A stretch of 64,000 nt of DNA. Source: Actinostola sp. cb2023 (Eukaryota; Cnidaria; Anthozoa; Actiniaria; Actinostolidae). The notes beneath the pieces are model-generated. The model ran no database searches and was not told where the DNA came from. It saw only the letters and a program-made list of their open reading frames with translations. Of this stretch, positions 43,687 through 55,192 are shown piece after piece (the first letter of the stretch is position 1; every line of letters starts with the position of its first letter). A program made the position numbers and the translations under genes. Where the stretch lies: contig JAUJYZ010000119.1 in NCBI GenBank assembly GCA_033675265.1, positions 1-64,000 of the forward strand. The letters are read 5' to 3'.

Positions 43687-43811
43687 ATTTTAGCATAGTT
43701 TGGATGGTACCTTCTCCGGTTGCTTCTCATCAGTTGACTTCCCACTCTCACATTCTGAAACTGGACGATTAAACCTTAAGAAAGGCATTCATTTAGTTAA
43801 CCCTGGATTAA

Positions 43812-44053
43812 TGCCCCGCCCCGTTCACACCGAGGCTAAAACATGTTTTAAAGTGGTTTAACTAAACGGGTTTATAGAAAATGATCTACAAGCGCCATGC
43901 AACATTTGGCACAAAACTGCTGGTAAATTGTCCTTTGTGCTGCATAGTATCAACTATACCAGGTAGTTTGATTCTTGTGAAATTATATGTTCTCAGATTA
44001 GAGAAGCTAGAAAAACCCAGTTTAATTAAACAAGATTTGGTGTGAATGGGGCA
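43812..44053. mobile_element. 242-bp MITE with TAA target duplication
   Basis: TGCCCC...GGGGCA termini, TAA on both sides (43809-43811, 44054-44056). The paralogous unit at 51119-51130 reads GGATTAAGACTAATC with a single TAA, the empty site. A 3-bp TWA target is typical of PIF/Harbinger. Confidence 0.88.
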
Positions 44054-44216
44054 TAAGACTAATCGATGGATTTCTTTGCCCTTCATATAGAGTCTCGTTC
44101 TTTGTCCTGCAAAATCAGACGAAAAAAAGGCAAAAATGGAGACGAAAAATCGTCTAAAATTCTTTTTGTCTGTCGTTGTAGACTGGACGTTGTTCCTCAC
44201 CATTCCTTGTGTCCGT

Positions 44217-45115
44217 TTACATCGCTGTAGTTTGGTTGGATTCTTTGGACTTTCTTCTTCCCCTATAAGTTTCTGATCCATGGCCAGTATTGACTGTATC
44301 TGTTGCTTGTACTGATTGTGGCTGTACTGAAGTTCTTCTGTTGGCGCGTCGGTTGGTTGTTTTTCTACACAATAATCTCTTTGCTGCTTGTCGGAAGTCA
44401 GACAAGAAAACAATGTAGATACAGGGACTGAAGCAAGAGTTGACGAGTGGGAGAAAATAGATTAGCAAGTATTGCAGATCGTTGTAATCGTCCTCGTCTT
44501 TGTACGTCAGAAAGATTGGCAACAATCGCTTGTGGCTTTGACAGTCTTCGTAACGTTAAAGTACTTAGTACGAAGATGACACAAAATGAACTGAGAACCA
44601 AACAATTTTGAATGACTACCCAGAACATTGCAGGTGTACGCATGGTCGAACTGTACCAACAATACCATCTACTGCGATTATAAGCAAATGTTACAAGTCT
44701 ACGAAAACACAAATGGTGTGCTGCCAGTGTCATGGGAATCAACCAGATGCAAGCGAGTACTGCTACACGTTGTTTAACTGTGTATGGTCGTGATCGGCTG
44801 TAGCGTCATCCTGGTTACTCTGAATCGTTGTATTGCAATTACCAAAAGTGTCCCCAAAGATTCGTAGATAGAGACGTTCCTGAAAAATGATAATGTTTTG
44901 CAAAGGACATCTCCCCAAACACCTTGTATATGGTCCCAGATGTTGTAACGAAACAGCGACAGTACCCCAAGAAGTAGCTTCATCAGAACGACAAGCGAAT
45001 CTGCCACGGCCATGTTGATGATCAAGTAATGTAGGTTTTTCCACACAGTGTATTTCACAGCGAGTACGACGACAAAGATGTTGCCGAAGACACCACACCC
45101 ACCGACCAGTAAGAC
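44217..45115 (-). pseudogene. Class A GPCR copy 3, heavily degraded
   Basis: Homology starts inside TM1 (LLVGG region); the N-terminal ~30 codons are replaced by unrelated repeat DNA. TM1-TM3 are followed by a frameshift near 44795. TM4-TM5-ICL3 are in the next frame. TM6 is deleted, and TM7 with the tail (PLVNSCFSPCIYIVF to QTTAM) is in a third frame ending at 44217. Confidence 0.88.
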
Positions 45116-45144
45116 ATTGCTATGATTGACAAAACATGCTCCCG

Positions 45145-45345
45145 AGAGCTGAATGAGTCATGTTTCTTGAAAGATGGCCGACGGACGTTGCTAAGGGCAA
45201 CGATGATGATGCGGGATAACGTGTCTTGACATCTCAATCCCGAACACTGAGCAAATTCTATGGACAAAGCAAGTCATCAATTTCATAACTCAAGGCCGTG
45301 AATAAGCGTTCTAACTATAATTAAATATACTAGTGATTATGCATA
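45145..45345. repeat. Repeat also at 54147-54220 and 55193-55325
   Basis: The block GAGTCATGTTTCTTGAAAGA ... GGGATAACGTGTCTTGACAT is continuous here but split by about 970 bases at 54221-55192, so it gives the empty site for that insertion. Confidence 0.75.
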
Positions 45346-45349
45346 AGCT

Positions 45350-45467
45350 TTGTTGTTGCTGTTGTAGTTGTTGTTGCTGCTGCTGTTGTTGTTGTTGTTG
45401 TTGTTGTTGTTGCTGCTGCTGATGCTGATACTGTTGTTGTTATTGTTGTTGCAGCTGCTATTGCGGT
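45350..45467. repeat. (TTG/CTG)n trinucleotide tract
   Basis: Related to the tracts at 53183-53592 (complementary strand) and 55335-55435; the flanks are shared. Confidence 0.9.
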
Positions 45468-45689
45468 TGCGACGCTTCTTCTGATTGGCTGCGTAGAATT
45501 TGTTTTCGTGAATAAATACGCTGTGCAGATTTTGACTATCAACAAGTCAATACAAGCGACCAAGGCAATAATAAATTTAGATCCAAATTCAAATAAATAT
45601 CCTTTAAAAATGTAAACACTTAGACGTCCATTTGAAAGCCGTTTATAATAATTTTAATTTTTTTTTTTTATATAACGCGGAACTTCGTT

Positions 45690-46140
45690 TATTATTACAT
45701 TTCTAATGAAGGCGTGATCAGTTGAAATGAGTTTACCGACCAAGCGAGTCACAACACGACCGATCGAGTCTTGAGGCTATCGAGGTCCAAGATTTTCTCT
45801 CTTTTCCCATTTTGGCCAATTTCCTTTCTAGCAGTCACCACACACAAGGATTGTGCATACATGCATACATTCATCAACTTTAGTTTGCTTGGGATTTATA
45901 GAGTAGCAAACAGTATATCCTAAGGGAGATTCAATCTAAAGTAATACCTAAAAACTAGAATGTAGTGAATATATAAATATAGGATCAAATTGTCACGATT
46001 ATTGACAGCACTACACATTTCTAAGTCCTCTATTTCATTTCTCAGTAGTTAGTTTTTACCAAATATAACTAGTTTGGTTGTTTCTTTGACTTCTACATCC
46101 TGAAACTGGACGATTTAAAAACCATAAGAAAACCATTCAT
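45690..46140. repeat. Conserved GPCR 3' module, copy 2
   Basis: Downstream flank of GPCR copy 4, matching 40250-40690 and 50640-51100. Confidence 0.7.
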
Positions 46141-46251
46141 TCAATGGAGACTAATAATACTTCTAAAACCCTTTTTGTCTGTCGTTGTAGACTGGACGTT
46201 GTTCCTCAGAATTTCTTCCTATTTATTTTGCTCCACTGAACAGAACTGGAG

Positions 46252-46412
46252 CTATTAATTATTTAGGATTTGTCTCTGACTAATTAAACTTTAAAAATTA
46301 TAGACGTTTCGGTCTTTGACCAAAGAACTTTATCAGTATGGAAAAAACGTTGAAATGTCAGAATTACCAAGCCTCAAGAAAAAGTCTCTTGTGGTAATTT
46401 CTCTTCCTGTCC
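46252..46412 (-). mobile_element. 161-bp hammerhead-bearing insertion with 7-bp TSD
   Basis: ACTGGAG is duplicated at 46245-46251 and 46413-46419. The paralogous unit at 51302-51308 has a single ACTGGAG with no insert. The inserted end (GTCAGAGACAAA, ATAATTAATAG) matches the end of the Penelope tail at 3878-4127, so this is a very short Penelope 3' tail or a dependent short element. Confidence 0.75.
46300..46339 (-). ncRNA. Degenerate hammerhead-like motif
   Basis: ATA, CTGATAA, A, GTTCTTTG/CAAAGACC stem, GAAACGTC, TAT. The conserved G of CTGATGA is A, so cleavage is unlikely. Confidence 0.5.
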
Positions 46413-46600
46413 ACTGGAGGTAATTGAATGTGTATGGTTTAACTGATGACTAACTGGGAGAACTGCAAGCGGCGTGGTTGTCAAATTGCGCCTTTTAAAA
46501 CAGTGTCCCATCGTTAGTTCCGGCACCGAAGTGCACTTGGACGCCTCAATGAAAATGCGCTATATATAAACGACACATCATCACCATTCTTTGTGTCCGT

Positions 46601-47716
46601 TTACATCGCTGTAGTTTGGTTGGATTCTTTGGAGTTTCTTCTTCTTCCCCTATAAGTTTCTAACCCAGTATTGCCTATGTCTCTTCCTTGCACTGATTGT
46701 GGCTGTACTGAAGTTCTTCTGTTGGCGCGTCGGTTGGTTGTTCTTCTGCACAATAATCTCTTTGCTCCTTGTCGGAAGTCAGACAAGAAAACAATGTAGA
46801 TACAGGGACTGAAGCAAGAGTTGACGAGAGGGAGAAAATAGAAAATAAAGTATGTCAAAGTGTCAACGTAAAATTCTCTGCCAGGTTGGTAACCATAATT
46901 TACAATGAAAAGTGGCAGGTAACAACACGAGTAAAGCAGCAAGGAACACAGCACCATTCTCATAGCGCTTGCAGATCGTTGTCTTCGTCCTCGTCTTTGT
47001 GCTTCAGAAAGATTGGCAACAATCGCTTGTGGCTTTGACAGTCTTCGTAACGTTAAGGTACTTAGTACGAAGATGACACAAAATAACATTATAACCAACG
47101 CGTTTTGAATGTTTACCCACAATCCAGATGTAAGCATGGTCGAACCGGAGGTCGAACTGTCCTTGTCCCAACATATCCATCTACTGTGACGATAATCAAT
47201 TGCAAGTCTACTAAAATACAAATGGTGTGCTGCCAGTGTCATGGGAATCAACCAGGAGCAAGCGAGTACTGCTACACGTTGTTTAACTGTGTATGGTCGT
47301 GATCTCTGTAGCGTCATCCTGGTTATTCTGAATCGTTCTATAGCAATTATCAAAAGTGTCCCCAAAGATTCGTAGATAGAGACGTCACTGAAAAATGGCA
47401 ATGTTTTGCAAAGGATATCTCCCCAAACACCTTGTATGTGGTCCCAGATGTTGTAACTAAACAGCGACAGTATCCCAAGAAGTAGCTTAATCAGAACGAC
47501 AAGCGAATCTGCCACGGCCATGTTGATGATCAAGTAATGTAGGTTTTTCCACACAGTGTGTTTCACAGCGAGTACGACGACAAAGCCGTTGCCAAAAACA
47601 CCAAACCCACCGACCAGTAAGATGGCCATCACTTTAAGAGTTAGTGAAATCTCAGACTCTTTGGATCCCACGCCATGGGTGGAGTTAGTAGATTCGTATA
47701 CGACTGACTTGTTCAT
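46601..47716 (-). CDS. Class A (rhodopsin-family) GPCR copy 4, intact
   Basis: 371 residues from the conserved MNKSVVYES start; an in-frame Met 19 codons upstream (47773) is less likely because only this start is shared by the paralogues. N-terminal NST glycosylation site. Seven hydrophobic segments: TM1 with GN (VFGNGFVVV), TM2 with NMAVAD, TM3 after the conserved Cys (ILCKT) ending in ERF in place of DRY, ECL2 with the partner Cys, TM6 with CCYLPLF, TM7 ending SPCIY in place of NPxxY. ICL3 is short and Arg-rich, and the C-tail is basic and Ser/Thr-rich. Likely a plasma-membrane receptor for an unknown ligand. Intronless. Confidence 0.92.
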   Translation of the reverse strand: MNKSVVYESTNSTHGVGSKESEISLTLKVMAILLVGGFGVFGNGFVVVLAVKHTVWKNLHYLIINMAVADSLVVLIKLLLGILSLFSYNIWDHIQGVWGDILCKTLPFFSDVSIYESLGTLLIIAIERFRITRMTLQRSRPYTVKQRVAVLACSWLIPMTLAAHHLYFSRLAIDYRHSRWICWDKDSSTSGSTMLTSGLWVNIQNALVIMLFCVIFVLSTLTLRRLSKPQAIVANLSEAQRRGRRQRSASAMRMVLCSLLLYSCCYLPLFIVNYGYQPGREFYVDTLTYFIFYFLPLVNSCFSPCIYIVFLSDFRQGAKRLLCRRTTNRRANRRTSVQPQSVQGRDIGNTGLETYRGRRRNSKESNQTTAM

Positions 47717-47769
47717 GGTTGTGAAGTTCTCACTGTCCTCACTGCTTCCTAATCTTGACAGTAAACTAG

Positions 47770-49240
47770 TCATGTATACCGAGTCTAATGAAAGCCCCTT
47801 AATACTTTAGGTTATAATATATTCAATCCTAATTGCAATTTTGCAAGTTTTAATTAAAGTATGAATCGTGATAGGCAGTGTTAGAGAGAGATGTGTCATA
47901 TGCTAAGCAGCTGCAGTTTGTATCAGTTTTAAATATCAACTGCCCAACCCTTAAGGTAACTCCAACATAATTGCGAGTGCATTTTCTGATTTGTTTAACT
48001 CGCTCGTATCGCGTCAAAAACACTCGGATATTTCTGCATTTCAAACACAAAAGTCATGTAATAACTCAAACATCTAGGCTGTTATGGGTGTATTCAAAAT
48101 TTTATTTTTCAGTCGCGTTTGCCGTTACGGGCCGCTTTTCTAACAGTGGTTTTTCATAATATTGTCCTCCTGTTCGCTCAAAAATCGTACGATTTCTATG
48201 AAACTTCAGATTCTTGTTCAATAGATTGTCATAATTTTGTCTGCCGGGTTTAAAGAAAATCTCTCGACTGCAATTTGCGCGGCCTAAAAACTGACCATAA
48301 AAATAATGCCGCGCAACTTGCAGTCGACAAACCGTTAGGGAGGGGAGGGGTAGTAAATGTTTCAAACTCCTCATTCAATTGGGTCGCAGCTCGGCGGGTG
48401 GCCCCCTTTATTTGAAGGCAAAAATATAAATAATACATACAGAAATTGAAAAACTCAGATTTTTCGAAATGGGATATGAAAAATTCAGTTTGTGGATGTA
48501 TTGTTGAAGAGTATGAACATGACTTTTTCTGTGGGAATCGAGATGAGCGAAACATGGGATAACACCTTGTCCGATGCATAGGGAACCTAACTGTAAATTA
48601 AACCAAGTGGCTATGTATTGTACAAGGTTAATTATCAAATGCGTTGTCCAAAATGCTTGTGTATTGAATACCTTGACGGCTGTGTTGTTCAGTCTCAGCT
48701 TTATTCACAAGGATACAGTAAACCTACATACTTTTCTAATCATAATCATTACAAACACTTTGCATCTTTCATAGGATAAGGTCCCAAGAGAAAAAAGTCT
48801 AAGATTGGATTTAAATCCCTCGCTTTACATATTGCACATTCGAGCTGCCTTGAAACAAATGAAGCGACCTGACTTGTGTAAATATGCTTCTTGGTTTTAT
48901 GAGAGATTGACAGTTGATTACGTGAAGAGACGCCGGTTGTCCATCTGCCAGTCTCTGGGTGTATATAAAATCCAAGCATATTATCCTTTCGCATCTACGA
49001 AATATTATCACTCGGACATCATATTTAACAATTAGACTACGAGTTCGAGTTTTCTATGAGGTCATTAGTCAACGAGGCGCGTTGAATTGCTGGAAAAATA
49101 ATCAATGGAATCCTGTTGAAACGTTCGGAGGGAAGTTCATTCTTTTATAAAGTTGCCGGCCAAGTTGCGAAATTCTCAATGATTTATTTTTTACTGAATT
49201 GTCTCGATTAGGTTAAAATCCCGGTATGAATTCATTGGAT
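47770..49240. repeat. GPCR copy 4 5' flank and duplicated intergenic DNA
   Basis: 47770-48430 matches 36300-36790. The middle part at 48430-49240 has overlapping open frames on both strands with no family features, so nothing is called. Confidence 0.55.
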
Positions 49241-50640
49241 TTGTTTTCCTTTTCTTCAACAAGTTGTGTCTAATTAATTACGAAGTTACATTCACTTATG
49301 TTTTATACTTTTGGAAAAGAGCAGGTTTCTATTTTGTACGTCAATCGGCCGCCATGTTGGTGTAGAGAAGTTGTACACCAAGATGGCCGCCGCATACAAA
49401 TTCAACAAAATTTCCAAATATTCATTGTTGAACTGCTCTTTAACAAAGTAAGATATTGGATCCAAAATAAGCCAGTTTGTTCGTTTTTGTCTGCTATTCA
49501 AGATCTACTATACAGTTTTCCAATAAAATGGTTGGATATGTTTGTTTAACGTTTGACTTCGGTGCCCACCGAATTAGAGAAAAAAATAATAAGTTTTCGA
49601 ACTGACATTAATGTTTGAGCAGCTGTTTGTAAATAAACCAATCCGGCAAATCGTCCCAAAATAACTTCACAAATTGTGACAACATTTGGTGATATGATTT
49701 TTTTCATACAAATTTTTACAAGTTTTTTTTATTCACGCTGGCGCCTTGTGAAAAGAGTGAAATGCCGGTCTCAAGAAATCGTTTGCATTGACGTCATACT
49801 ATAGCAACAACTGCATTCCTCTTCTCCCTTACAGCTAATCTTTATTTCTGATCAAACATGGTGGGAGAAAAGCGAACCAACTAAAACGTCTGCAAACGAG
49901 GCTAACATTTTAACTTTTGTTCGGGTTTTCTAATTAAGTTTGTTTGGGTTTCTAAAGGTTGGTTGTTAGGAAGATCAGGAATCGTGTGGAGTTCAGGATG
50001 ACAGATTTTTCGTTCAAATAAAGTCATCAATCAAAACATCAAATTATTTGAACATCTGCCATCACTTCAGCGTATATTTGCTTTCTCGATTGATCGGGTT
50101 TTTTTAAGTAGAGATTGTCTAGATTTTTGGCGGATTTCGCCATTCAACGTTTGCATGATATTTATTAGACTCGGTCATAATTAATTCAAATTCTTCATCC
50201 AATTTTATTATGTCGTTTGGTTTTGGAAATTAAAGCTAGAATTCACTTTTATTTTTCTATTATATAATTAGCTGACGAGTAAACAAATAAATGAATATGT
50301 CCCTGTTTCGCTTATCATAGGAGTCAGTGCTCTATGCAAACTGCAGAGCAAAATACAAAATGTAAAGACAGAAAAAAGGTAAAAGTAACTCGAGTTTCAC
50401 GCTGTAGGTGATCATCAGACTATAATGTTCAGGTAGACTCCATATTTGCTTTGCGGTTGCGGCGCTTCTTCTGATTGGCTGTGTAGAATTAATTTGTTTT
50501 CATGAATAAATAGGCTGTGCAGTTTTTATTAACTATCAAGTCCACAAATGATAACGCAATAATAAATTTGGATCCGAAATTCAATCAATGTGCATTTGAA
50601 AGCCATTTACAATTTTTAGTATATTTTTAATAACCCGCAA
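49240..50640. repeat. Duplicated intergenic block, copy 2
   Basis: 49240-49540 and 49995-50250 match 37325-37990. 50280-50480 matches 39895-40100. The copies lack the trinucleotide arrays present at 38003-38632. Confidence 0.75.
50384..50421 (-). ncRNA. Hammerhead-like motif, copy 2
   Basis: AGT, CTGATGA, TCACCTACAGCGT, GAAA, CTCGAG, TT, ACT on the minus strand. Core and palindromic stem III as at 40001-40039; stem II differs and pairs worse. Confidence 0.4.
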
Positions 50641-51440
50641 CTTCGTTTATTATTACATTTCTAATGAAGGCGTGACCAGTTGAAATGAGTTTACCGACCA
50701 AGCGAGTCACAACACGACCGAGTCAGTGCCGAGTCTTGAGGTTATCGAGGTCCAAGATTTTCTCTCTTTTCCCATTTTGGCCAATTTCCTTTCTAGTGTC
50801 ACCACACACAAGGATTGTGCATACATGCATACATTCATCAACTTTAGTTTGCTTGGGATTTATAGAGTAGCAAACAGTATATCCTAAGGGAGATTCAATC
50901 TAAAGTAATACCTAAAAACTAGAATGTAGTGAATATATAAATATAGGATCAAATTGCCACGGTTATTTTCATTGACAGCACTACACATTTGTAAGTCCTC
51001 GATTTCATTTCTCAGTAGTTAGTTTTTACCAAATATAACTAGTTTGGTTGTTTCTTTGACTTCTACATCCTGAAACTGGACGATTAAACCTTAAGAAAAC
51101 CATTCATTCAGTTAACCCTGGATTAAGACTAATCGGTAAATTTCGTTGCCCTTCGTGGAGTCTCGTTCTTTGTCCTGCAAAATCAGACGAAAAAAGGAAA
51201 CAATGGGATGAAAAATCTTCTAAAACTCTTATTGTCTGTCGTTGTAGACTGGGCGTTGTTCCTCAGAATTTCTTCCAATTTATTTCGCTCCACTGAACAG
51301 AACTGGAGGCAATTGAAATTGCATGGTTTAACTGATGACTATATAACTGTGAGAACTGTACGCGCGGCGTGCATGGCTGCAAAACTGCGTCTCATCGTTA
51401 GTTCACCAAGCGCACTTGGACGCCTCAATGAAAATGCGGT
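50640..51440. repeat. Conserved GPCR 3' module, copy 3
   Basis: Downstream flank of GPCR copy 5. It contains two informative empty sites: TAA at 51124-51126 and ACTGGAG at 51302-51308. Confidence 0.75.
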
Positions 51441-51477
51441 TTAAAAACGACAAATGATCACCATTCCTTGTGTCCGT

Positions 51478-52587
51478 TTACATCGCTGTAGTTTGGTTGG
51501 ATTCTTTGGAGTTTCTTCTTCCCCTATCAGTTTCTGATCCAGTAGTGCATGTGTCTGTTGCTTGCACTGATTGTGGCTGTACTGAAGTTCTTCTGTTGGC
51601 GCGTCGGTTGGTTGTTCTTCTGCACAATAATCTCTTTGCTGCTTGTCGGAAGTCAGACAAGAAAACAATGTAGATACAGGGACTGAAGCAAGAGTTGACG
51701 AGAGGGAGAAAATAGATCAGCAAGTAAACCTTATTGCTAACGGAAAAGTTTGCTTCGAGTTCGGAATTAAAATCAATAAGACGGGCAATGAAAAGTGGCA
51801 GGTAACAACACGAGTAAAGCAGCAAGGAACACAGCACCATTCTCATAGCGCTTGCAGATCGTTGTCGTCGTCCTCGTCTTTGTGCTTCAGAAAGATTGGC
51901 AATAATCGCTTGTGGCTTTGAGAGTCTTCGTAATGTTAAGGTACTTAGTACGAAGATGACGCAAAATGAACTGAGAACCAAACAATTTTGAATGACTTCC
52001 CAGTAACTTGCAGGTGTACTCATGCTCGAACTGTACCAACAATACCATCTACTGCGATTCTCAGCAAATGTTCCAAGTCTACGAAAAAACAAATGGTGTG
52101 CTGCCAGTGTCATGGGAATCAACCAGGAGCAAGCGAGTACTGCTACACGTTGTTTAACTGTGTATGGTCGTGATATCTGTAGCGTCATCCTGGTTACTCT
52201 GAATCGTTCTATAGCAATTATCAAAAGTGTCCCCAAAGATTCGTAGATAGAGACGTTACTGAAAAATGGAAATGCTTTGCAAAGGATATCTCCCCAAACA
52301 CCTTGTATATGGTCCCAGATGTTGTAACGAAACAGCCCCAATAACAAAAAAACTAGCTTCATGAGAACAACAAGCGAATCTGCCACGGCCATGTTGATGA
52401 TCAAGTAATGTAGGTTTTTCCACACAGTGTATTTCACAGCGAGTACGATGACAAAGATGTTGCCAAAAACACCAAACCCACCGACCAGTAAGATGGCCAT
52501 CACTTTAAGAGTTAGTGATATCTCAGACTCTTTGGATCCCACGCCATGAATGGAGTCAGTAGATTCGTATACGACTGACTCGCTCAT
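51478..52587 (-). CDS. Class A GPCR copy 5, intact
   Basis: 369 residues. Starts MSESVVYES (the paralogues have MNKS). TM1 24-51 with Asn43, TM2 60-87 with Asp70, TM3 with Cys103 and ERF 127-129, TM4 147-163, ECL2 with Cys183 and WYCWY, TM5 196-219, ICL3 with RRGRRQR, TM6 248-270 with CCYLP, TM7 285-309 with SPCIY. All seven segments and the disulphide pair are present, so a folded receptor is likely. The missing DRY and NPxxY forms are shared by all copies. Ligand unknown; possibly a cnidarian-specific receptor family. Confidence 0.92.
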   Translation of the reverse strand: MSESVVYESTDSIHGVGSKESEISLTLKVMAILLVGGFGVFGNIFVIVLAVKYTVWKNLHYLIINMAVADSLVVLMKLVFLLLGLFRYNIWDHIQGVWGDILCKAFPFFSNVSIYESLGTLLIIAIERFRVTRMTLQISRPYTVKQRVAVLACSWLIPMTLAAHHLFFRRLGTFAENRSRWYCWYSSSMSTPASYWEVIQNCLVLSSFCVIFVLSTLTLRRLSKPQAIIANLSEAQRRGRRQRSASAMRMVLCSLLLYSCCYLPLFIARLIDFNSELEANFSVSNKVYLLIYFLPLVNSCFSPCIYIVFLSDFRQAAKRLLCRRTTNRRANRRTSVQPQSVQATDTCTTGSETDRGRRNSKESNQTTAM

Positions 52588-52599
52588 ACTGCTTCTTAA

Positions 52600-53100
52600 T
52601 CTAGCATCTATGAAATAGTCAGGTACGTTGTACGTCTAATGAATGCCTTGGCCGTGATGTTGGACAGGTGACTTTCTTGGTCTACTAGTTCATCGTTGTG
52701 AAGTCACATCATTCCCTGGCGAATCATGCAATACTCCAGTTTCGCGTTGTTTAGATATGACCGCTGTCCTTGACAAAAGACGCATGTGTACAGGCTTAGC
52801 CTCGATTCAGAAACCAGTCCGTGCAATTCAAAAATGTTTCTATTGTTTTTCTGTCAACATGTTTTCGTGTTCTCGTTGATATTTGTGAATAATTTACACC
52901 GACTCGAGGCTAAGCCTGTACAAATGCGTCTGATGTCAATAAGTACAGCGGTTTTACAGCGGTTTCTGTGAACGCGAAAAGGGACTATTATACGCTATCT
53001 TTAATCTTGAGTCATTTCTAGTTTGTGTTGGATTGAAGAGGAAGTTAAAGTAATCAATAATTAATCGTGGTAATAAGTTTGGCAAGCAGTACAGCATACA
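52600..53100. other. Intergenic with a foldback at 52779-52931
   Basis: AGACGCATGTGTACAGGCTT at 52779 and its near complement ending at 52931 form a 153-bp foldback. No gene. Confidence 0.6.
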
Positions 53101-53182
53101 GTTAATTTGACTCCAGTCGGCGGGAAAGAATGCAAATCGGAAGGCTTGGTTTGACAACTGAAAGATAGAAGACCATTGAATT

Positions 53183-53309
53183 CAACAACAACAACAATAG
53201 CAGCAGCAGCAATAACAACAGCAACAGCAACAACAACAACGGCAACAACAACAACAACAAGAGCAGCAACAACAACAACAACAGCAACAACAATAACAGC
53301 AACAACAGC

Positions 53310-53346
<37 letters not shown>

Positions 53347-53592
53347 GTAACAACAACAACAATAACAGCAACAGCAACAACAGCAACAACAACAACGGCA
53401 ACAACAACAACAACAGTAACAACAACAACAATAACAGCAACAACAACAACAACAGTAACAACAACAACAATAACAGCAACAGCAACAACAACAACGGCAA
53501 CAACAACAACAACAACAACAACAACAGGAGCAGCAGCAGCAGCAGCGCAGCAGTACTGACAACCGACAACAGCTGCAGCTGCAGCAACAACA
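53183..53592. repeat. (CAA/CAG)n trinucleotide tract, about 410 bp
   Basis: It would read as poly-Thr, poly-Leu or poly-Cys in long open frames, all artefacts. The flanks (GAAGACCATTGAATTC on one side, TGCATAATCACTA on the other) match 55295-55450 in inverted orientation, where the tract is only ~95 bases. This indicates an inverted duplication with later expansion. Confidence 0.95.
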
Positions 53593-53599
53593 AAGCGCG

Positions 53600-54146
53600 T
53601 GCATAATCACTATAGTTTTCCTAATTATAATTTTAAAATACTCTTTGTGGTCTTTTATTTATAGTGAGTACGCTATTTCAGGCACATGAGTTATTTAAAA
53701 AATTTAATTTAAAAATTGATGACATGCTTTTTCCATAGTATTCGCTCAGTGATCGGGATTGAGATGTCTAGACACATTAAAAACACAAACGTTATCATCT
53801 TCTCATCATCATCGTTGCCATTATTACCGTCTTTTTCAGATTTTTATTTCTCACACCGAACGAGAGAACGGCTGGGACTGAAAAGACCAAATGCTCCAAA
53901 TGATAACGCCACTTTTTTCCGATGTTACATAATTCTCTTCATGAATATTTTAAATAAGATAATGATCAATGATGATCGATGATGATCGATGATGATCGTT
54001 GGATTTCGGTCGAAATATCAATACAAAATGTTAACACAACTTCTCGTAATCTTATTTATCGTTAATAAGATAATATTTTTAATTTCACGAATTGCGAAGG
54101 ATTTCTTATTTTCTTTCCTGTCAAAATTAGAATTTCATACGATATG
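53600..54146. other. Intergenic, nothing recognised
   Basis: AT-rich. A short GATGATCGAT tandem run lies at 53968-54000. Confidence 0.5.
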
Positions 54147-54220
54147 AAAGCTGAATCGAATGAGTCATGTTTCTTGAAAGATGGCCGACGTACGTTGCTA
54201 AGGGCAACGATGATGATGCG

Positions 54221-55192
54221 CATCGCACAGAATGGAGGGACACATACGGGACTTTCCTATTGTTTGGCGCGAGATTCAAATGATGTTCATTAGGGTGTGA
54301 CTCTGATAATTCCACGATTTACAAAGGAATTAGGCGAAAATGGCTGAAGTGAGTACTCAAAGCTAGTCTTTTTCTTGATTTGTGTATTAGTTTCTAAAGT
54401 TATTAAGGGTGGAAATGAAAGTCAAGATGATGAACCAACTGCTGATATCAATAAAAATTACAAAACTTATTTTGTTATAGTATCCTTTTTATGGCAAAGT
54501 AGGGATATTTTTGGTCATTTTACTATGGGAATTGTATAGGCACCATCAAAACATCGATATTTTCTGTTCATCACGATAACTATTCAAATATATTAAGGTT
54601 GGGATATAAAGATAAACAAATAAAGATCATTTTCCACCCATAAGTTGGATCATCCGCGAAAGCTTTATAGTATCCTTTTCGAGTTATAATAATCTTGGTC
54701 TTCACGAGACTCTTGTTGTCATAGCGACCGACGTGAGTTCAACTCATTCTCGCTTAGCTTCGCTTTATCAGATGACTAATACGCAAAACCTATCATTTGA
54801 AAGCTTATATAAAGTGTAAGTTCAGTTGTTAAGTAAGTTTTTGACGAGTTTATAGTGTATGCGATGAAAAACTACGAAGTAATCAATTCGGCTTCTGTCT
54901 TCAAGTCGTTTGTTGTCACTGTTGAATGACTCCTAGCGGCCGACGTCGAGTTCAACTCATTCTCGCTCTATCAGATAACTAATACGCAAAACCTCTCAAA
55001 AACCAGCAAAAAGCATATTATAAAGGCAGACGTTCGTGTAAATGTTGATTTCTAGAAGAGCCGTTGATCCATTGATAGTATTTCACTGGGTAGACATGGT
55101 TTCTATCGCGTCATTTCATGCATATTAATGAGGCCTTTAGAAATCGTTCGACTGTAAGTACATGTCCCAAAAGACAATAGGATTCTGTGCGA
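54221..55192. mobile_element. About 970-bp TIR insertion
   Basis: CATCGCACAGAAT at the left and ATTCTGTGCGATG at the right. Continuous sequence at 45145-45345 shows the uninterrupted site. No clear TSD is visible. The interior holds two direct repeats of GTTCAACTCATTCTCGCT near 54736 and 54951. No transposase. Confidence 0.7.

Noticed and set aside
51643..52246. Plus-strand frames opposite the GPCR genes (also at 46769, 47105, 35457, 44608)
   Set aside because: They are antisense shadows of the receptor genes and recur because the genes are duplicated.
53102..53610. Long open frames of poly-Leu, poly-Thr and poly-Cys on both strands
   Set aside because: They are translations of a CAA/CAG trinucleotide tract with no flanking coding sequence.
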